Below are positions 36,012 to 49,689 of a stretch of DNA of 56,192 nt, one piece after another (within the stretch, counting starts at the first letter, position 1; each line of letters opens with the position of its first letter). The notes under the pieces were generated by a model. That model was not told the DNA's origin. It did no database searches and saw only the letters and a list, made by a program, of their open reading frames with translations. The DNA lies in the NCBI GenBank assembly GCA_030652315.1, contig JAUSAX010000105.1, positions 1-56,192 of the forward strand, given 5' to 3'. Both the position numbers and the translations under genes were made by a program. The DNA comes from Afipia sp. (GTDB lineage: Bacteria > Pseudomonadota > Alphaproteobacteria > Rhizobiales > Xanthobacteraceae).

Positions 36012-36698
36012 CTAGGGTCCCGAACCTGAGGTTCGCCTCTTGAGGGAGACAACCGAGGCGGCGAAAAGCGTCGCGATCACCCCGATCATCGCAATCAGGC
36101 TGAGCCAGGTCGCCAATTTTTGTCTGAGTGGCTGTTCGAAGGCAAAGGGGCGGTAGGCTAAAAATGCCACGGCTTTATCCAGCTCTGCGATCTTGAAATG
36201 ATCGCCGGGTTTGCAGCTGTTCTGAGCTGGAAACACATAGCATGCAGGATTTTTCATGTTGATGTCCTGGCGGGCAGGATCGATCACGGGTCCCGCCTGC
36301 AAAGGCGCGACTGGAAACTTCTCGAGCTGATATCCGAGCAACGGCTGGTAACAATAGCGCTGCGAGATGCCGTCGATCATGGCGTCATTCGACGTCATCG
36401 AGGGGCGGTCGCCGTGACCGCCGATGGCCTTGATGCTTGGGATAGTCCGCGTGGCGCGGGCTTGGGCGTATGCCGCTTCGACCGGTGCAATTGGATACTT
36501 CTTCTCTGCGTAGTAGCTCCGGTCCGTTCCGATAGTCTGCAGCACCATCGCGCACAGGCCGCCTCCAGCAAGCAGCAGCCGGATGGACCTCCCGGACGGA
36601 TCGCCGATCGGCAGCCGATCCAGTGCCAGACCCACAACCACGATCACGACCGGAATATAGGTGCTGAAAAACCGCAGAAGGTTGCTGCTACTGCCGAA
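36012..36698 (-). pseudogene. C-terminal part of an amber-split membrane protein
   Basis: After the TAG at 36701-36699 the same reading frame continues without another stop for 228 codons. It opens FGSSSNLLRFFSTYIPVV and ends in a membrane helix (LATWLSLIAMIGVIATLFAA) and a basic tail. Before that comes a 130-residue soluble part with paired Cys (NPACYVF, NSCKPGD) and YQPLLGYQLEKFPV. A GTG at 36647 could start it, but without a clear ribosome site. Together with the upstream part it reads as one protein of about 625 residues. Confidence 0.75.
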
Positions 36699-37889
36699 CT
36701 ACGGAAGCGACTTCAGCAGCCCGTTCCACGTCGGCTGATACCAGTTGATCGCAATCGGCAGCAGCAACAGGAGCAAGATGCCACAGAGAACGAACATGCG
36801 ATCAGTTGCGAGAGGCTCAAGGTGGCGCCTGCGGGCGACAAAGGCCGCGACGAGCACGAGCGCCGCCCCGATTGAGACCCCATACTCCCACTCGTGTCGC
36901 TCAAGCAGCCACATCGAGTTTGTTACGATCTCGGCGGCGTCTCCGGGCGGCGATAGAAAAAGTGCCTGCAGGATAGCCCGAATCGCCGTCCAGAGACTGA
37001 CAATGCCGGGAAGCGGATAGTCGTCGCGCGGGAAGTTCGACAACAGGGCCAGTTCGGAAACCAGCTTGCCGGCGCAAAGCGCCAAGGACAACAGGCCCGC
37101 CGCCACAAGCAAAAGCCACGGCTGCCAATTCCAGCCAAAGCATAAGGTATGAATCAGGACGATAATGACTGTCGCCAGCAGGACCGGTGGGATGCCATGC
37201 ACCATTCCTGACTGGAACATATAGGCAAGACAGAGCGCGGCGATGCATGCGCGTACAGCAAATCCAGCACGTGCAAGCCTGAAGCGCGGCTGCCTCGATT
37301 CACGGCAATCGGGAAGCCGGGGCAGCAGAGCCGCGATCATGAGCGGCGTCAGTGCAAAAGCGTGGAATGTCAGATGCCCGACCAGCATCCGGGCGGTGAA
37401 AAAGCCGTTGAAGAGGAACAATCCCGCCGCCAGTACGGCTGCGACGCGCGACGAGCGAAATCCGCAGCGCATCAGGATGTAGCAACCCACGAGACCGATC
37501 AGCGAGAAAAGCAGGAACGTGAACTGGACCGCCTGAATGGGCGATACGACAAAAACCAGAAACTGAGGGACCGAGAAATAGGCCACGTTCGGATCGGGAA
37601 AATAGGGAAAGCCTCCGCATTGGCTGGGCGAGAACCACGGAATAGCGAAGAGGCCGTTCTGCAAGTGCCAATAGAAGCCGGTGAGCAGGTTCGGGAAATG
37701 CAACCCGTAATCATGGCCGACCGTGCCGCCCGCCATTGGCAGAAAGGGCAGGTAGATCGCCAGATAGATCAAATACAGAACGCCGAGCGCGGTAACGACG
37801 AGCCCGACCTGTACCCCGTTCCGATCGAGAGTCTGCGCCTGTGGCGAAGGAGAAGCCGTGCCGGTCTCTTGCTTCAACCCCACGTTCAT
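36699..37889 (-). CDS. N-terminal part of a polytopic membrane protein, ends at an in-frame amber codon
   Basis: The 396-residue product has about nine membrane helices and a first periplasmic loop reading GHDYGLHFPNLLTG, WFSPSQCGGFPYFPDPNVAY. Together with the downstream part it resembles large GT-C-type membrane glycosyltransferases or YfhO-like proteins, but I cannot name the family. It stops at LLKSLP-TAG, and the next 17 codons in the same frame lead straight into the downstream reading frame. The truncated protein may be non-functional. Confidence 0.75.
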   Translation of the reverse strand: MNVGLKQETGTASPSPQAQTLDRNGVQVGLVVTALGVLYLIYLAIYLPFLPMAGGTVGHDYGLHFPNLLTGFYWHLQNGLFAIPWFSPSQCGGFPYFPDPNVAYFSVPQFLVFVVSPIQAVQFTFLLFSLIGLVGCYILMRCGFRSSRVAAVLAAGLFLFNGFFTARMLVGHLTFHAFALTPLMIAALLPRLPDCRESRQPRFRLARAGFAVRACIAALCLAYMFQSGMVHGIPPVLLATVIIVLIHTLCFGWNWQPWLLLVAAGLLSLALCAGKLVSELALLSNFPRDDYPLPGIVSLWTAIRAILQALFLSPPGDAAEIVTNSMWLLERHEWEYGVSIGAALVLVAAFVARRRHLEPLATDRMFVLCGILLLLLLPIAINWYQPTWNGLLKSLP

Positions 37890-38271
37890 GAATCAGGCTC
37901 TTGGGTCCGAAAAGACCAGAAGTATCCGATTTTGGTTTGCAAATCCGAAATCGAGGCGGTCTCCGGACCGGGGCGCAAGCCCGGCATGGTAGCGGGGACT
38001 TTCACGTGCTTGTGTGATAGGAAAAAGTTTGGCAATCTCGGCGGTAGGACAGGACTGCTGTCCCATTTTCCGGGATGTGCGGCATGGCGTTTGCAGCGCC
38101 CGGAATGCAGGCAGGCCGCACGGCAGCTGGAAACGGCGCGCGCGAGCTGCAATTTCTAAAGCGAGGCTCGTGACAGCGCGAGCGGTGGCCCAGGGATTTC
38201 CAAGGGTACCGCGAACGCCGAAGCTACGGCCAAAATGGGTTAAAATAGACTGCCTCTAAAGAGGCGTGAGG
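37890..38271. other. Gap with gltB leader
   Basis: No gene is seen in 382 bases. A GGACAG...CTGTCC inverted repeat lies around 38047-38063. TAAAAT at 38241-38246 could be a -10 box very close to the gltB start. No nitrogen-regulator or sigma-54 site is evident. Confidence 0.4.
38252..38265 (+). promoter_or_regulatory. Hairpin covering the gltB ribosome-binding site
   Basis: GCCTC-TAAA-GAGGC is a perfect 5-bp hairpin whose 3' arm includes the AAGAGG ribosome-binding site of gltB, seven bases before the ATG at 38272. It could hold translation down; whether it does is untested. Confidence 0.45.
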
Positions 38272-42996
<4,725 letters not shown>

Positions 42997-43005
42997 GCTA
43001 GCTGC

Positions 43006-43108
43006 CCGTCACCCTGAGGTGCGAGCCGCATTGCGGCGAGCCTCGAAGGGCGACGGGATGAACAGTCATCCTTCGAGGCGCGCAAGAACGCGCACCTCAG
43101 AATGACGG
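43006..43108. repeat. Family C palindromic repeat between gltB and gltD
   Basis: It opens CCGTCACCCTGAGGTGCGAG and closes with the inverse (GCGCACCTCAGAATGACGG), with the inner CCTCGAAGG/CCTTCGAGG pair. It fills most of the gltB-gltD gap, so the joint transcript would contain a strong hairpin that may set gltB:gltD ratios. Confidence 0.85.
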
Positions 43109-43149
43109 ACAGAAACTGATAGACGAGCATTCAGAGGCGTCAGGGTCAC

Positions 43150-44607
43150 ATGGGCAAGGCTACAGGTTTTCTTGAGATCGAGCGTCACGACCGCAAGTAC
43201 GCGCCGGTCATCGAGCGGGTGAAGGATTTCAAGGAATTCGTCATTCCACTGAGCGAGAGGGACACGCGCGATCAGGCCGCGCGCTGCATGAATTGCGGCA
43301 TTCCTTATTGCCATGGCACAGGCTCGGTGCAGCCCGGCACGCCCGGCTGCCCGGTCAATAACCAGATCCCGGACTTCAACGATCTCGTCTACAACGGCAA
43401 CTGGGAAGAAGCGTCGCGCAACCTGCACTCGACCAATAACTTCCCCGAGTTCACCGGTCGCATCTGCCCGGCGCCGTGCGAAGCCTCGTGTACGCTGAAC
43501 ATCGACGACAACCCGGTGACCATCAAGACCATCGAATGCGCCATCGTCGACCGCGCATGGGACAGCGGCTGGCTCAAGCCTGAAGTCGCAGCAACGAAGA
43601 CCGGCAAGAAAGTCGCCGTGGTCGGTTCCGGTCCCGCGGGCCTCGCCGCCGCGCAGCAGCTCGCACGCGTTGGTCACGATGTCCATGTGTTCGAGAAGTT
43701 CGCCAAGGCCGGCGGACTTCTGCGCTACGGCATTCCCGACTTCAAAATGGAAAAAGACATCATCGACCGCCGCGTGGCGCAGATGGAAGCCGAAGGCGTC
43801 ACCTTCCACTACAACACGCCGGTCGGCGGCGCTTATGCCGGCGCGATCGAGCCGCAATATCTGCTCAAGGTTTACGACGCGGTCGCACTGACCGGCGGCG
43901 CGGAAGCGTCGCGCGATCTGCCGATCCCGGGACGCGAACTCGACGGCATACATTTCGCGATGGATTTCCTGCCGCAGCAGAACCGCCGCGTCGGCAACGA
44001 GCCGCTCGGCGATGTCCGCGAAATTCTCGCCACCGGGAAGGACGTGGTGGTGATCGGCGGCGGCGACACCGGCTCCGACTGCATCGGCACATCGATCCGC
44101 CAGGGCGCGAAGTCGGTGACGCAGCTTGAAATCATGCCGGCGCCGCCCGAGCGCGAGAACAAGGGACTGAGCTGGCCGAACTGGCCGCTCAAGATGCGCA
44201 CCTCGTCGAGCCAGGCCGAAGGCGCGATCCGCGAGTACGCCGTGCTGACCCAGAAGTTTTCCGGCGGTGACGGCAAGGTCGCCAAGCTGCACTGCGTTCA
44301 TGTCGACGACAAATTCCAGCCGGTGCCCGGCAGCGAGTTCGAGCTGAACGCCGAACTGGTGCTGCTGGCGATGGGCTTCGTGCATCCGGTGCATGAAGGC
44401 CTTTTGAAGAAGCTCGGCGTCGAACTCGATCCACGCGGCAACGTGCGCGCCTCGACCAACAACTACCAGACCTCGGTGCCGAAGGTGTTTTCCTCCGGTG
44501 ACATGCGCCGCGGGCAGTCGCTCGTGGTCTGGGCGATCCGTGAAGGCCGCCAGTGCGCCGCCGCGATCGATCAGCATCTGATGGGCGCAACGACGCTGCC
44601 ACGCTGA
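43150..44607 (+). CDS. gltD: Glutamate synthase (NADPH) small subunit
   Basis: The 485-residue flavoprotein has an N-terminal 4Fe-4S domain ([33 protein letters not shown]), an FAD-binding [14 protein letters not shown] and an NADPH-binding GGGDTGSDC. It passes electrons from NADPH to GltB. It starts 154 bases after the gltB stop; the intervening repeat does not contain a gene. Confidence 0.96.
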   Translation: MGKATGFLEIERHDRKYAPVIERVKDFKEFVIPLSERDTRDQAARCMNCGIPYCHGTGSVQPGTPGCPVNNQIPDFNDLVYNGNWEEASRNLHSTNNFPEFTGRICPAPCEASCTLNIDDNPVTIKTIECAIVDRAWDSGWLKPEVAATKTGKKVAVVGSGPAGLAAAQQLARVGHDVHVFEKFAKAGGLLRYGIPDFKMEKDIIDRRVAQMEAEGVTFHYNTPVGGAYAGAIEPQYLLKVYDAVALTGGAEASRDLPIPGRELDGIHFAMDFLPQQNRRVGNEPLGDVREILATGKDVVVIGGGDTGSDCIGTSIRQGAKSVTQLEIMPAPPERENKGLSWPNWPLKMRTSSSQAEGAIREYAVLTQKFSGGDGKVAKLHCVHVDDKFQPVPGSEFELNAELVLLAMGFVHPVHEGLLKKLGVELDPRGNVRASTNNYQTSVPKVFSSGDMRRGQSLVVWAIREGRQCAAAIDQHLMGATTLPR

Positions 44608-44616
44608 TGTTTGTTT

Positions 44617-44692
44617 GGGCATGATCTGGTCCGAAAACCGGTTTTCACCCTCAGATCAAAAGTCCGAGGGCATGCTTTTCGGGATCATGCCC
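44617..44692. repeat. Palindromic element, family F
   Basis: GGGCATGATC at 44617-44626 pairs with GATCATGCCC at 44683-44692, with CCGAAAACCGG near the left end. The right end stops two bases before the ynfA ATG, so the element supplies the ynfA translation start region. Confidence 0.8.
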
Positions 44693-44694
44693 TC

Positions 44695-45018
44695 ATGACA
44701 GCCCTCATCTATATCGCAGCAGCCCTCGCCGAAATCGGGGGCTGTTTTGCGTTCTGGGCGTGGCTACGGCTGGACAAATCCATCTGGTGGCTTGCCCCCG
44801 GCATCGCATCGCTGCTGCTGTTTGCGTATCTTCTCACGCTCGTGCCGACCGACGCCGCAGGCCGCGCGTTCGCCGCCTATGGCGGCGTTTACATTGTCGC
44901 TTCGCTGGCGTGGATGTGGGCGGTGGAAAGTGCGCGTCCCGACCGGTGGGACGTCTCAGGCGCAGCGCTCTGCCTGGCCGGAGCCGCGCTTATTCTGTTC
45001 GGCCCGCGCTCGGTTTGA
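44695..45018 (+). CDS. ynfA: YnfA family (UPF0060) inner membrane protein
   Basis: The 107-residue product has four membrane helices and the UPF0060 pattern ([59 protein letters not shown]). The family resembles small multidrug exporters, but its role is not settled. The start at 44695 was chosen on homology; no clear ribosome-binding site is present because a repeat abuts it. Confidence 0.9.
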   Translation: MTALIYIAAALAEIGGCFAFWAWLRLDKSIWWLAPGIASLLLFAYLLTLVPTDAAGRAFAAYGGVYIVASLAWMWAVESARPDRWDVSGAALCLAGAALILFGPRSV

Positions 45019-45030
45019 TCATGCAAACAA

Positions 45031-45060
45031 AAAAGCCCCGTCCGGTGACGGGGCCTTTTC
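45031..45060. terminator. Bidirectional terminator between ynfA and DUF1236 gene
   Basis: An 8-bp stem (45035-45042 with 45047-45054, loop CGGT) with A-runs before and T-runs after lies between convergent genes and would act on both strands. Confidence 0.88.
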
Positions 45061-45094
45061 GTCGCATCATCCGGTGCTGCTGCTCAGCACACCG

Positions 45095-45481
45095 TTACTC
45101 GATGACGCGAATGACGCGGCGAGTACGCGGCTCGACGATCACGCGCCGATCGTTCACGACCGCGTAGTGATACTCGACATGGCTCGGTACCGGCCGCAAC
45201 TCGACATAGCTCGGCAGCGGCTCACCAACCACCACGCGCTCCTTCACGACAACCGAGGGCCCCGGCAAACCGGTGACCGACGAAATCACAGCCGCCGGAA
45301 TATCGATCGCGGTGCCGACCGCGGCACCAACCGTGCCGCCGACCGCTCCGCCCACAGGACCGCCGATGGCATGACCCGTGGCTGCGCCGTCGCGTGCGCC
45401 TTCCACCGTAGCACTCTGCGCAAGCGCGATGCCCGGCGTCAGTGCGATCATCGCAACTGCCATTGCCTTACGAAGCTTCAT
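45095..45481 (-). CDS. DUF1236 domain protein, secreted
   Basis: The 128-residue product has a signal peptide (to about GIALAQ), a Gly/Ala-rich glycine-zipper-like stretch (about 30-60), and a DUF1236 C-terminus (VPSHVEYHYAVVNDRRVIVEP...RVIRVI). The family is largely confined to Rhizobiales, with unknown function; the glycine zipper hints at membrane association. The start follows GGAGGATGAC. Confidence 0.87.
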   Translation of the reverse strand: MKLRKAMAVAMIALTPGIALAQSATVEGARDGAATGHAIGGPVGGAVGGTVGAAVGTAIDIPAAVISSVTGLPGPSVVVKERVVVGEPLPSYVELRPVPSHVEYHYAVVNDRRVIVEPRTRRVIRVIE

Positions 45482-45605
45482 GTCATCCTCCATCCGTTAA
45501 GAGGGTGACCAACGGCTCAGGGCTTGGGGTGTTCCGAACCAACCGAAGGAACTGCGTAGATTTCTTGAAGGGAACTGCAACTGGAACTGAGCAGCGTTTA
45601 ATTCT

Positions 45606-45672
45606 GTTCGTCCCCGCGGAAGCGGGGACCCACTCTTCTGAGTAACTGGATTCCCGCTTGCGCGGGAATGAG
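45606..45672. repeat. Family A paired palindrome, diverged copy
   Basis: Units at 45606-45632 (core CCCCGCGGAAGCGGGG) and 45647-45672 (core TTCCCGCTTGCGCGGGAA) face each other, differing from each other more than at 2286 or 21527. Confidence 0.75.
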
Positions 45673-45690
45673 CGGGGAGAGCAACTGAAA

Positions 45691-47742
45691 TCAGTTCTTC
45701 TGAATCCAGAACTGGTACATCTGCGCGAAGGTTGAGGGATTCTCGGCTTCATATGCCGCCCAGTTGGCGAGATCGATCGCCGCCCTGTCGCCGGGAAACC
45801 GCCGCAGGTAACCCGCCCGCGCCGGGGTTTCAAATCCGAGGAACGTAAAGCCGTTCTCGCGAAGAAAATCCGCGATCTGCGGAATCGAGAACTGATGTTC
45901 CTGGACATGAAACAGCAGGTCGCGGCATTCGCTCATGCTGAAGAAGTCGCTGAACTGCGTGATGTTGTGCAGTTCGTCGCCCGGCGCGCGGGCAGCAAAC
46001 TCCGCCCGCAACCGCCGCACCTCCGGAACTGAAAAGTCTCGCCCCTGCTGCGCGAGAGTGGCGCGCGCGGCATTGATGTCGCGGCGCGCCGTCGAACTGT
46101 AGAGCCCGATATGCATCAGCCCACCCGGACGCAGCAGACCGGCGAGCCTGCGCCAGCCCGTCAGCGGCTCCTTCAGATGATGCAGCACGCCGCTCGAGTC
46201 GATGACATCGAACGTGTTGTCACCTTCGAGCGCCAGAATGTCCCCTTGCGCATAGCGCAGGTTGGTCAGCCCGAGTTGCTTTGTTTTCCTGATCGCGTAG
46301 CTGAGGCTACTAAGGCTGAGATCAATCGCCAGCACCTTGGCTGACTTCAATTGCTGCGCACGCTGTATCGCATGCTGTCCGGTGCCGCATCCCGCGACCA
46401 GAACGTCGAGCGCGCGGTTGCCGAGCGGCTTGTACGCTGCGCCGGGAAACCGCATCCCGATGTAGGCATCGATCGGCAGCGCCTGGGTCTCAGCGAACAC
46501 CCTGCTCCAACGCGGATACGGATTTTCCTCGTACTGCGCACGCACCTTTTCCGAGACCTCATCCTCGATCGCGGTCAGCCGCTCGATGGCAGGGCGGATC
46601 GCCAGTTCCTCGCGATGATCGCCGACCTGTTGCACGACCAGCGACCCGACTGCGCCGGGCCATGACTGCGAAGCGAGTTTATCTGCCCCGGCAAGGGAAT
46701 GCAGCGGCAGGTAGCTTGCAAGAATCGCAACTTTGATTGGTGCAACTGCCTCGCTCCGCGCGATGGCCTCGGTCGCAGTCTCGCGAAGCCGGCCAAGCTG
46801 AGCGGTCTCGTCTTCGGTGACATCGAAAACGTATTCGTTGATAAAACCCTGTTGTCCGAGTGTGGCCACCAGCAGCATCCACGCCTCATCGGACTCGAGC
46901 GCACCGGTCGCGATGTCATTCAGCGCTGCGCGGCGCACCGCCGTCAAAGCCCGCTCGACCGCGACGGTCGTAACCGGCGACGTGCTCAACAATGCCTCAA
47001 ACAAGCCGTCGCTTCCGAGCGCCGCCAGATCCGCTGCACTGAACATCTCATGCAGCCGCGCCGGATCTGCGTGCGACACCCGCTCCACGCAGCGCGCCAT
47101 TGCCGGCGTGCGAAGCAGGATCGTGCCTCCCGCCGCCGACAGATCGCGCGGACGGCACCACGGCTCACGCAAGGCGCGCACCAGAAGCTGGATGACATTC
47201 GGGTCCAGCTTGATGGCCGCGGGATCGAGCGAGCGAAGCGCCATCACGAATGTCGACTTGAGGCCAGCTGCGTCGTCCGTCCGCAATCCCTCGATCGCAG
47301 CGGCCAAGGCTTCGGCGGGCCGCCCGTGCAGCAGCAGCAACGCACCGAGGTTATTGTGCGCGCCGGGAAAGTCCGGATCGATCTCCAGCGCCTTGCGGTT
47401 GTGCATGATGGCGTCGTCGTCGCGTCCGCAGTCGGACAGGATGCGCGCCAGATTGTAATGCGGCTCGGGATTGCGCTTGTCCGATGCAATTGCCTTGCGC
47501 AGAAGATCGATCGCCGCGTCGCTGTGACCCGCCTGATGCGCGAGCAGCCCGAGATAACCCAAGGCACCGGTGTGGCGCGAATTGGCGGCCAGCACGTCGC
47601 GATAGTTGGCCTCGGCCTCGCGCAACCGTCCGGCCTGATGATGCGCCATGGCCTGCCGGAACAGGGTTTCTTCGAGAAGGCCTGAAGACCGAACCACGCC
47701 CTTGCCGGTTTTTTCTTCAGCCCGGCGTTGTTTTCTGTTCAC
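45691..47742 (-). CDS. TPR-repeat protein with C-terminal class I methyltransferase domain
   Basis: The 683-residue product has about four N-terminal TPR repeats (roughly 20-160: AMAHHQAGRLREAEANYRDV, YLGLLAHQAGHSDAAIDLLR, YNLARILSDCGRDDDAI). A helical middle follows, then a SAM-dependent methyltransferase domain (VLVAGCGTGQHAIQRAQQL, about 445 onward; FDVIDSSGVLHHL; LLRPGGLMHIGLYSS). It likely methylates a protein or glycan partner held by the TPRs; the substrate is unknown. The start is a GTG at 47742. It is followed on the plus side by no partner. Confidence 0.85.
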   Translation of the reverse strand: MNRKQRRAEEKTGKGVVRSSGLLEETLFRQAMAHHQAGRLREAEANYRDVLAANSRHTGALGYLGLLAHQAGHSDAAIDLLRKAIASDKRNPEPHYNLARILSDCGRDDDAIMHNRKALEIDPDFPGAHNNLGALLLLHGRPAEALAAAIEGLRTDDAAGLKSTFVMALRSLDPAAIKLDPNVIQLLVRALREPWCRPRDLSAAGGTILLRTPAMARCVERVSHADPARLHEMFSAADLAALGSDGLFEALLSTSPVTTVAVERALTAVRRAALNDIATGALESDEAWMLLVATLGQQGFINEYVFDVTEDETAQLGRLRETATEAIARSEAVAPIKVAILASYLPLHSLAGADKLASQSWPGAVGSLVVQQVGDHREELAIRPAIERLTAIEDEVSEKVRAQYEENPYPRWSRVFAETQALPIDAYIGMRFPGAAYKPLGNRALDVLVAGCGTGQHAIQRAQQLKSAKVLAIDLSLSSLSYAIRKTKQLGLTNLRYAQGDILALEGDNTFDVIDSSGVLHHLKEPLTGWRRLAGLLRPGGLMHIGLYSSTARRDINAARATLAQQGRDFSVPEVRRLRAEFAARAPGDELHNITQFSDFFSMSECRDLLFHVQEHQFSIPQIADFLRENGFTFLGFETPARAGYLRRFPGDRAAIDLANWAAYEAENPSTFAQMYQFWIQKN

Positions 47743-47829
47743 GATCTCGACCTGACGGAAATTTCTGGAGCAGCCGCGCGGACCCTACTGCATCGACCTG
47801 ATGCGATCCAGACGCGGTGACGGCGCTGG

Positions 47830-49503
47830 TTACCAGCGCGAGAAAAGGCCCGAGAACGGCGACGACCCAAAAAAGCCCGGCGGCCGCTGGTATCCATCAC
47901 GCGGACCGGGGCCAGCGCGCGGACGCTGCTGTTGCGGCGGCGCGGTGGGATTGAACAGGCCCTGGACGACGACTTGCTGCTTCTTCGGCTTCGGCTTCGG
48001 CGGCGCGGCTATCCCGTCGGACGGCGCAGCAGCCACCACCGGATCGCTGGGCGGAGCGCTCAGCGCGCCAACTTCGCGGCGCGGCCATGCGAAATCATCG
48101 GCGCGGCCGGCGGGCGCTGCCAGCGGCTCACCCTTCACCAGCGTCCGCGCGGCAAGCGCATCGACCGATGCGGGCCGCGTGCCGACACCGCCGAGCAGTT
48201 CGTCGGTGCCGACCTGCGAGGCCACCAGCGGCATCACCGGTCCCATCAGCGGACGAGGACCGACATCGCCCGGACGGATATTGGAATCCGGCGCAAAGGT
48301 CTCGCTCGGCACGGCCAGCGGACCATCAGTATGGGCCGCGAGCACGCGGCGGATTTCACGCTCGGTGTAGTGCGCGAGCTTGCGCGCACCGGCCTTGGTG
48401 AAGAACACACCGTCCGTCGAGCGCAGACGGCGGATCTGGCCCTCGAAGTCCGGACCCTGCTGCGCAAAGCGCCCGGCATCATCGACGAAGCCATCCCAGA
48501 CATCGACGTAAGTGATGCCGGCCTTGCCCGCGCCATCGCGATAGAGCGCATCGAGGAACAGCATGTCCGACGTCGCCTTGGCGCCGCGTATCGCGGGCAG
48601 ACCGACCCAGAGCACCGGCACGCCCTTGGACTTCAGGACAGCGATCATCTCCTCGATCTTCTTCGCGTACAGTTCGACCCAGCGCTCCTCGCGGAAATCG
48701 TACATGCCGCTGGCGGAGCGTTGCGCTTTCTCGGGCGCGGAGATCTGGGGCTGATCGTCGTCATCCGCAGCAACATCCGCCTCGGACGGCTTGGCGTCCG
48801 CGGCCTTGTTCTCGGCGCTGGCGGCGGCGGGCTTGTCGCCCGGCTTCGCCGCGGCATCCGGCTCGTTCGGCTTGGCGCGGGAATCCTTCTTGGCGTTTTT
48901 CTTGTCGGCCTTGTCGCCGGGTTTCTCGCCCGGCTTGGCATCGGCTTTCTTTTCGACCACGGGTTCGCGGATCGGAATACGGTCGTGCAGGCCGAGCATC
49001 ACCACAATGACGTCGGGTTTCTCGGTGGCGAGAATTCCCTTTGCCGCCGCGGCCCAGTCCGCCGGATCGCCCTTGGGCTGATATTTCAAGAGACCCGACA
49101 CGGTCTTGTGCTTGCGGATCACACCGAGGTCCGGCGTTTCCGACAGCGCATCTTCAAGACCATAGGCGAGCCAGTCCGCCATCGCGTCGCCGAGCACCAG
49201 CACGTTGCGGTCGGCGGGGGCATCGCGCTTGGCGGCGGCCGGCGCGCGCGAGGAATCCACCGGACGCGGCGCCTGCTGCTGTTCCTGATAAAATCCGCCA
49301 CCACCGAACGGGGCAAAGAAACCGCCGCGCTGCTGCGGAGGTGGCGCGGGCCGTTGCGGACGGCCGAAGCCGAAATCGAAGAACTGCGCCGAAGCCGGAG
49401 CGACGATCCCGAACAGCATCGCGCCCGCGACCGCGAGAACGGTCAGAGGCCCGCGCTCCGTAAACACGCTCAGGAAAGATTTCGGTTTCGGCCTGTTCGA
49501 CAT
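47830..49503 (-). CDS. DUF459 / SGNH-hydrolase family envelope protein
   Basis: The 557-residue product has an N-terminal hydrophobic segment (LTVLAVAGAMLFGIVAPASA, signal peptide or anchor), then a DUF459 domain of the SGNH fold (NVLVLGDAMADWLAYGL, then VIVVMLGLHDRIPI, and STDGVFFTKAGARKLAHY with late Asp/His). GD in the first block stands where GDS is usual, so the nucleophile is an Ala-Met-type variant and esterase activity is uncertain. A 70-residue Lys/Asp/Ala-rich insertion and a Pro-rich tail look disordered. Starts at 49503 (used) and 49557 are both possible. Confidence 0.8.
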   Translation of the reverse strand: MSNRPKPKSFLSVFTERGPLTVLAVAGAMLFGIVAPASAQFFDFGFGRPQRPAPPPQQRGGFFAPFGGGGFYQEQQQAPRPVDSSRAPAAAKRDAPADRNVLVLGDAMADWLAYGLEDALSETPDLGVIRKHKTVSGLLKYQPKGDPADWAAAAKGILATEKPDVIVVMLGLHDRIPIREPVVEKKADAKPGEKPGDKADKKNAKKDSRAKPNEPDAAAKPGDKPAAASAENKAADAKPSEADVAADDDDQPQISAPEKAQRSASGMYDFREERWVELYAKKIEEMIAVLKSKGVPVLWVGLPAIRGAKATSDMLFLDALYRDGAGKAGITYVDVWDGFVDDAGRFAQQGPDFEGQIRRLRSTDGVFFTKAGARKLAHYTEREIRRVLAAHTDGPLAVPSETFAPDSNIRPGDVGPRPLMGPVMPLVASQVGTDELLGGVGTRPASVDALAARTLVKGEPLAAPAGRADDFAWPRREVGALSAPPSDPVVAAAPSDGIAAPPKPKPKKQQVVVQGLFNPTAPPQQQRPRAGPGPRDGYQRPPGFFGSSPFSGLFSRW

Positions 49504-49689
49504 GGATCTTGGTCGCTCGCCCGGTGGCCGCGGTTTGCTTGCGGGACGCAAAATCATCCGCCCCAAAACTCCGGCAATCGGCCCATAAACCGGGGTCCGG
49601 CCGCATCCGTCAAGTGCGCCCGGAAAATGTCAACTTGAAGGTTATTGGCCGGCCGTCATGGCCCCCGAACCCGCTGAAAACCCTGAACT

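Noticed and set aside
47932..49638. 568-codon plus-strand frame opposite the DUF459 gene
   Set aside because: Antisense to a recognisable gene; Arg/His-rich with no domain.
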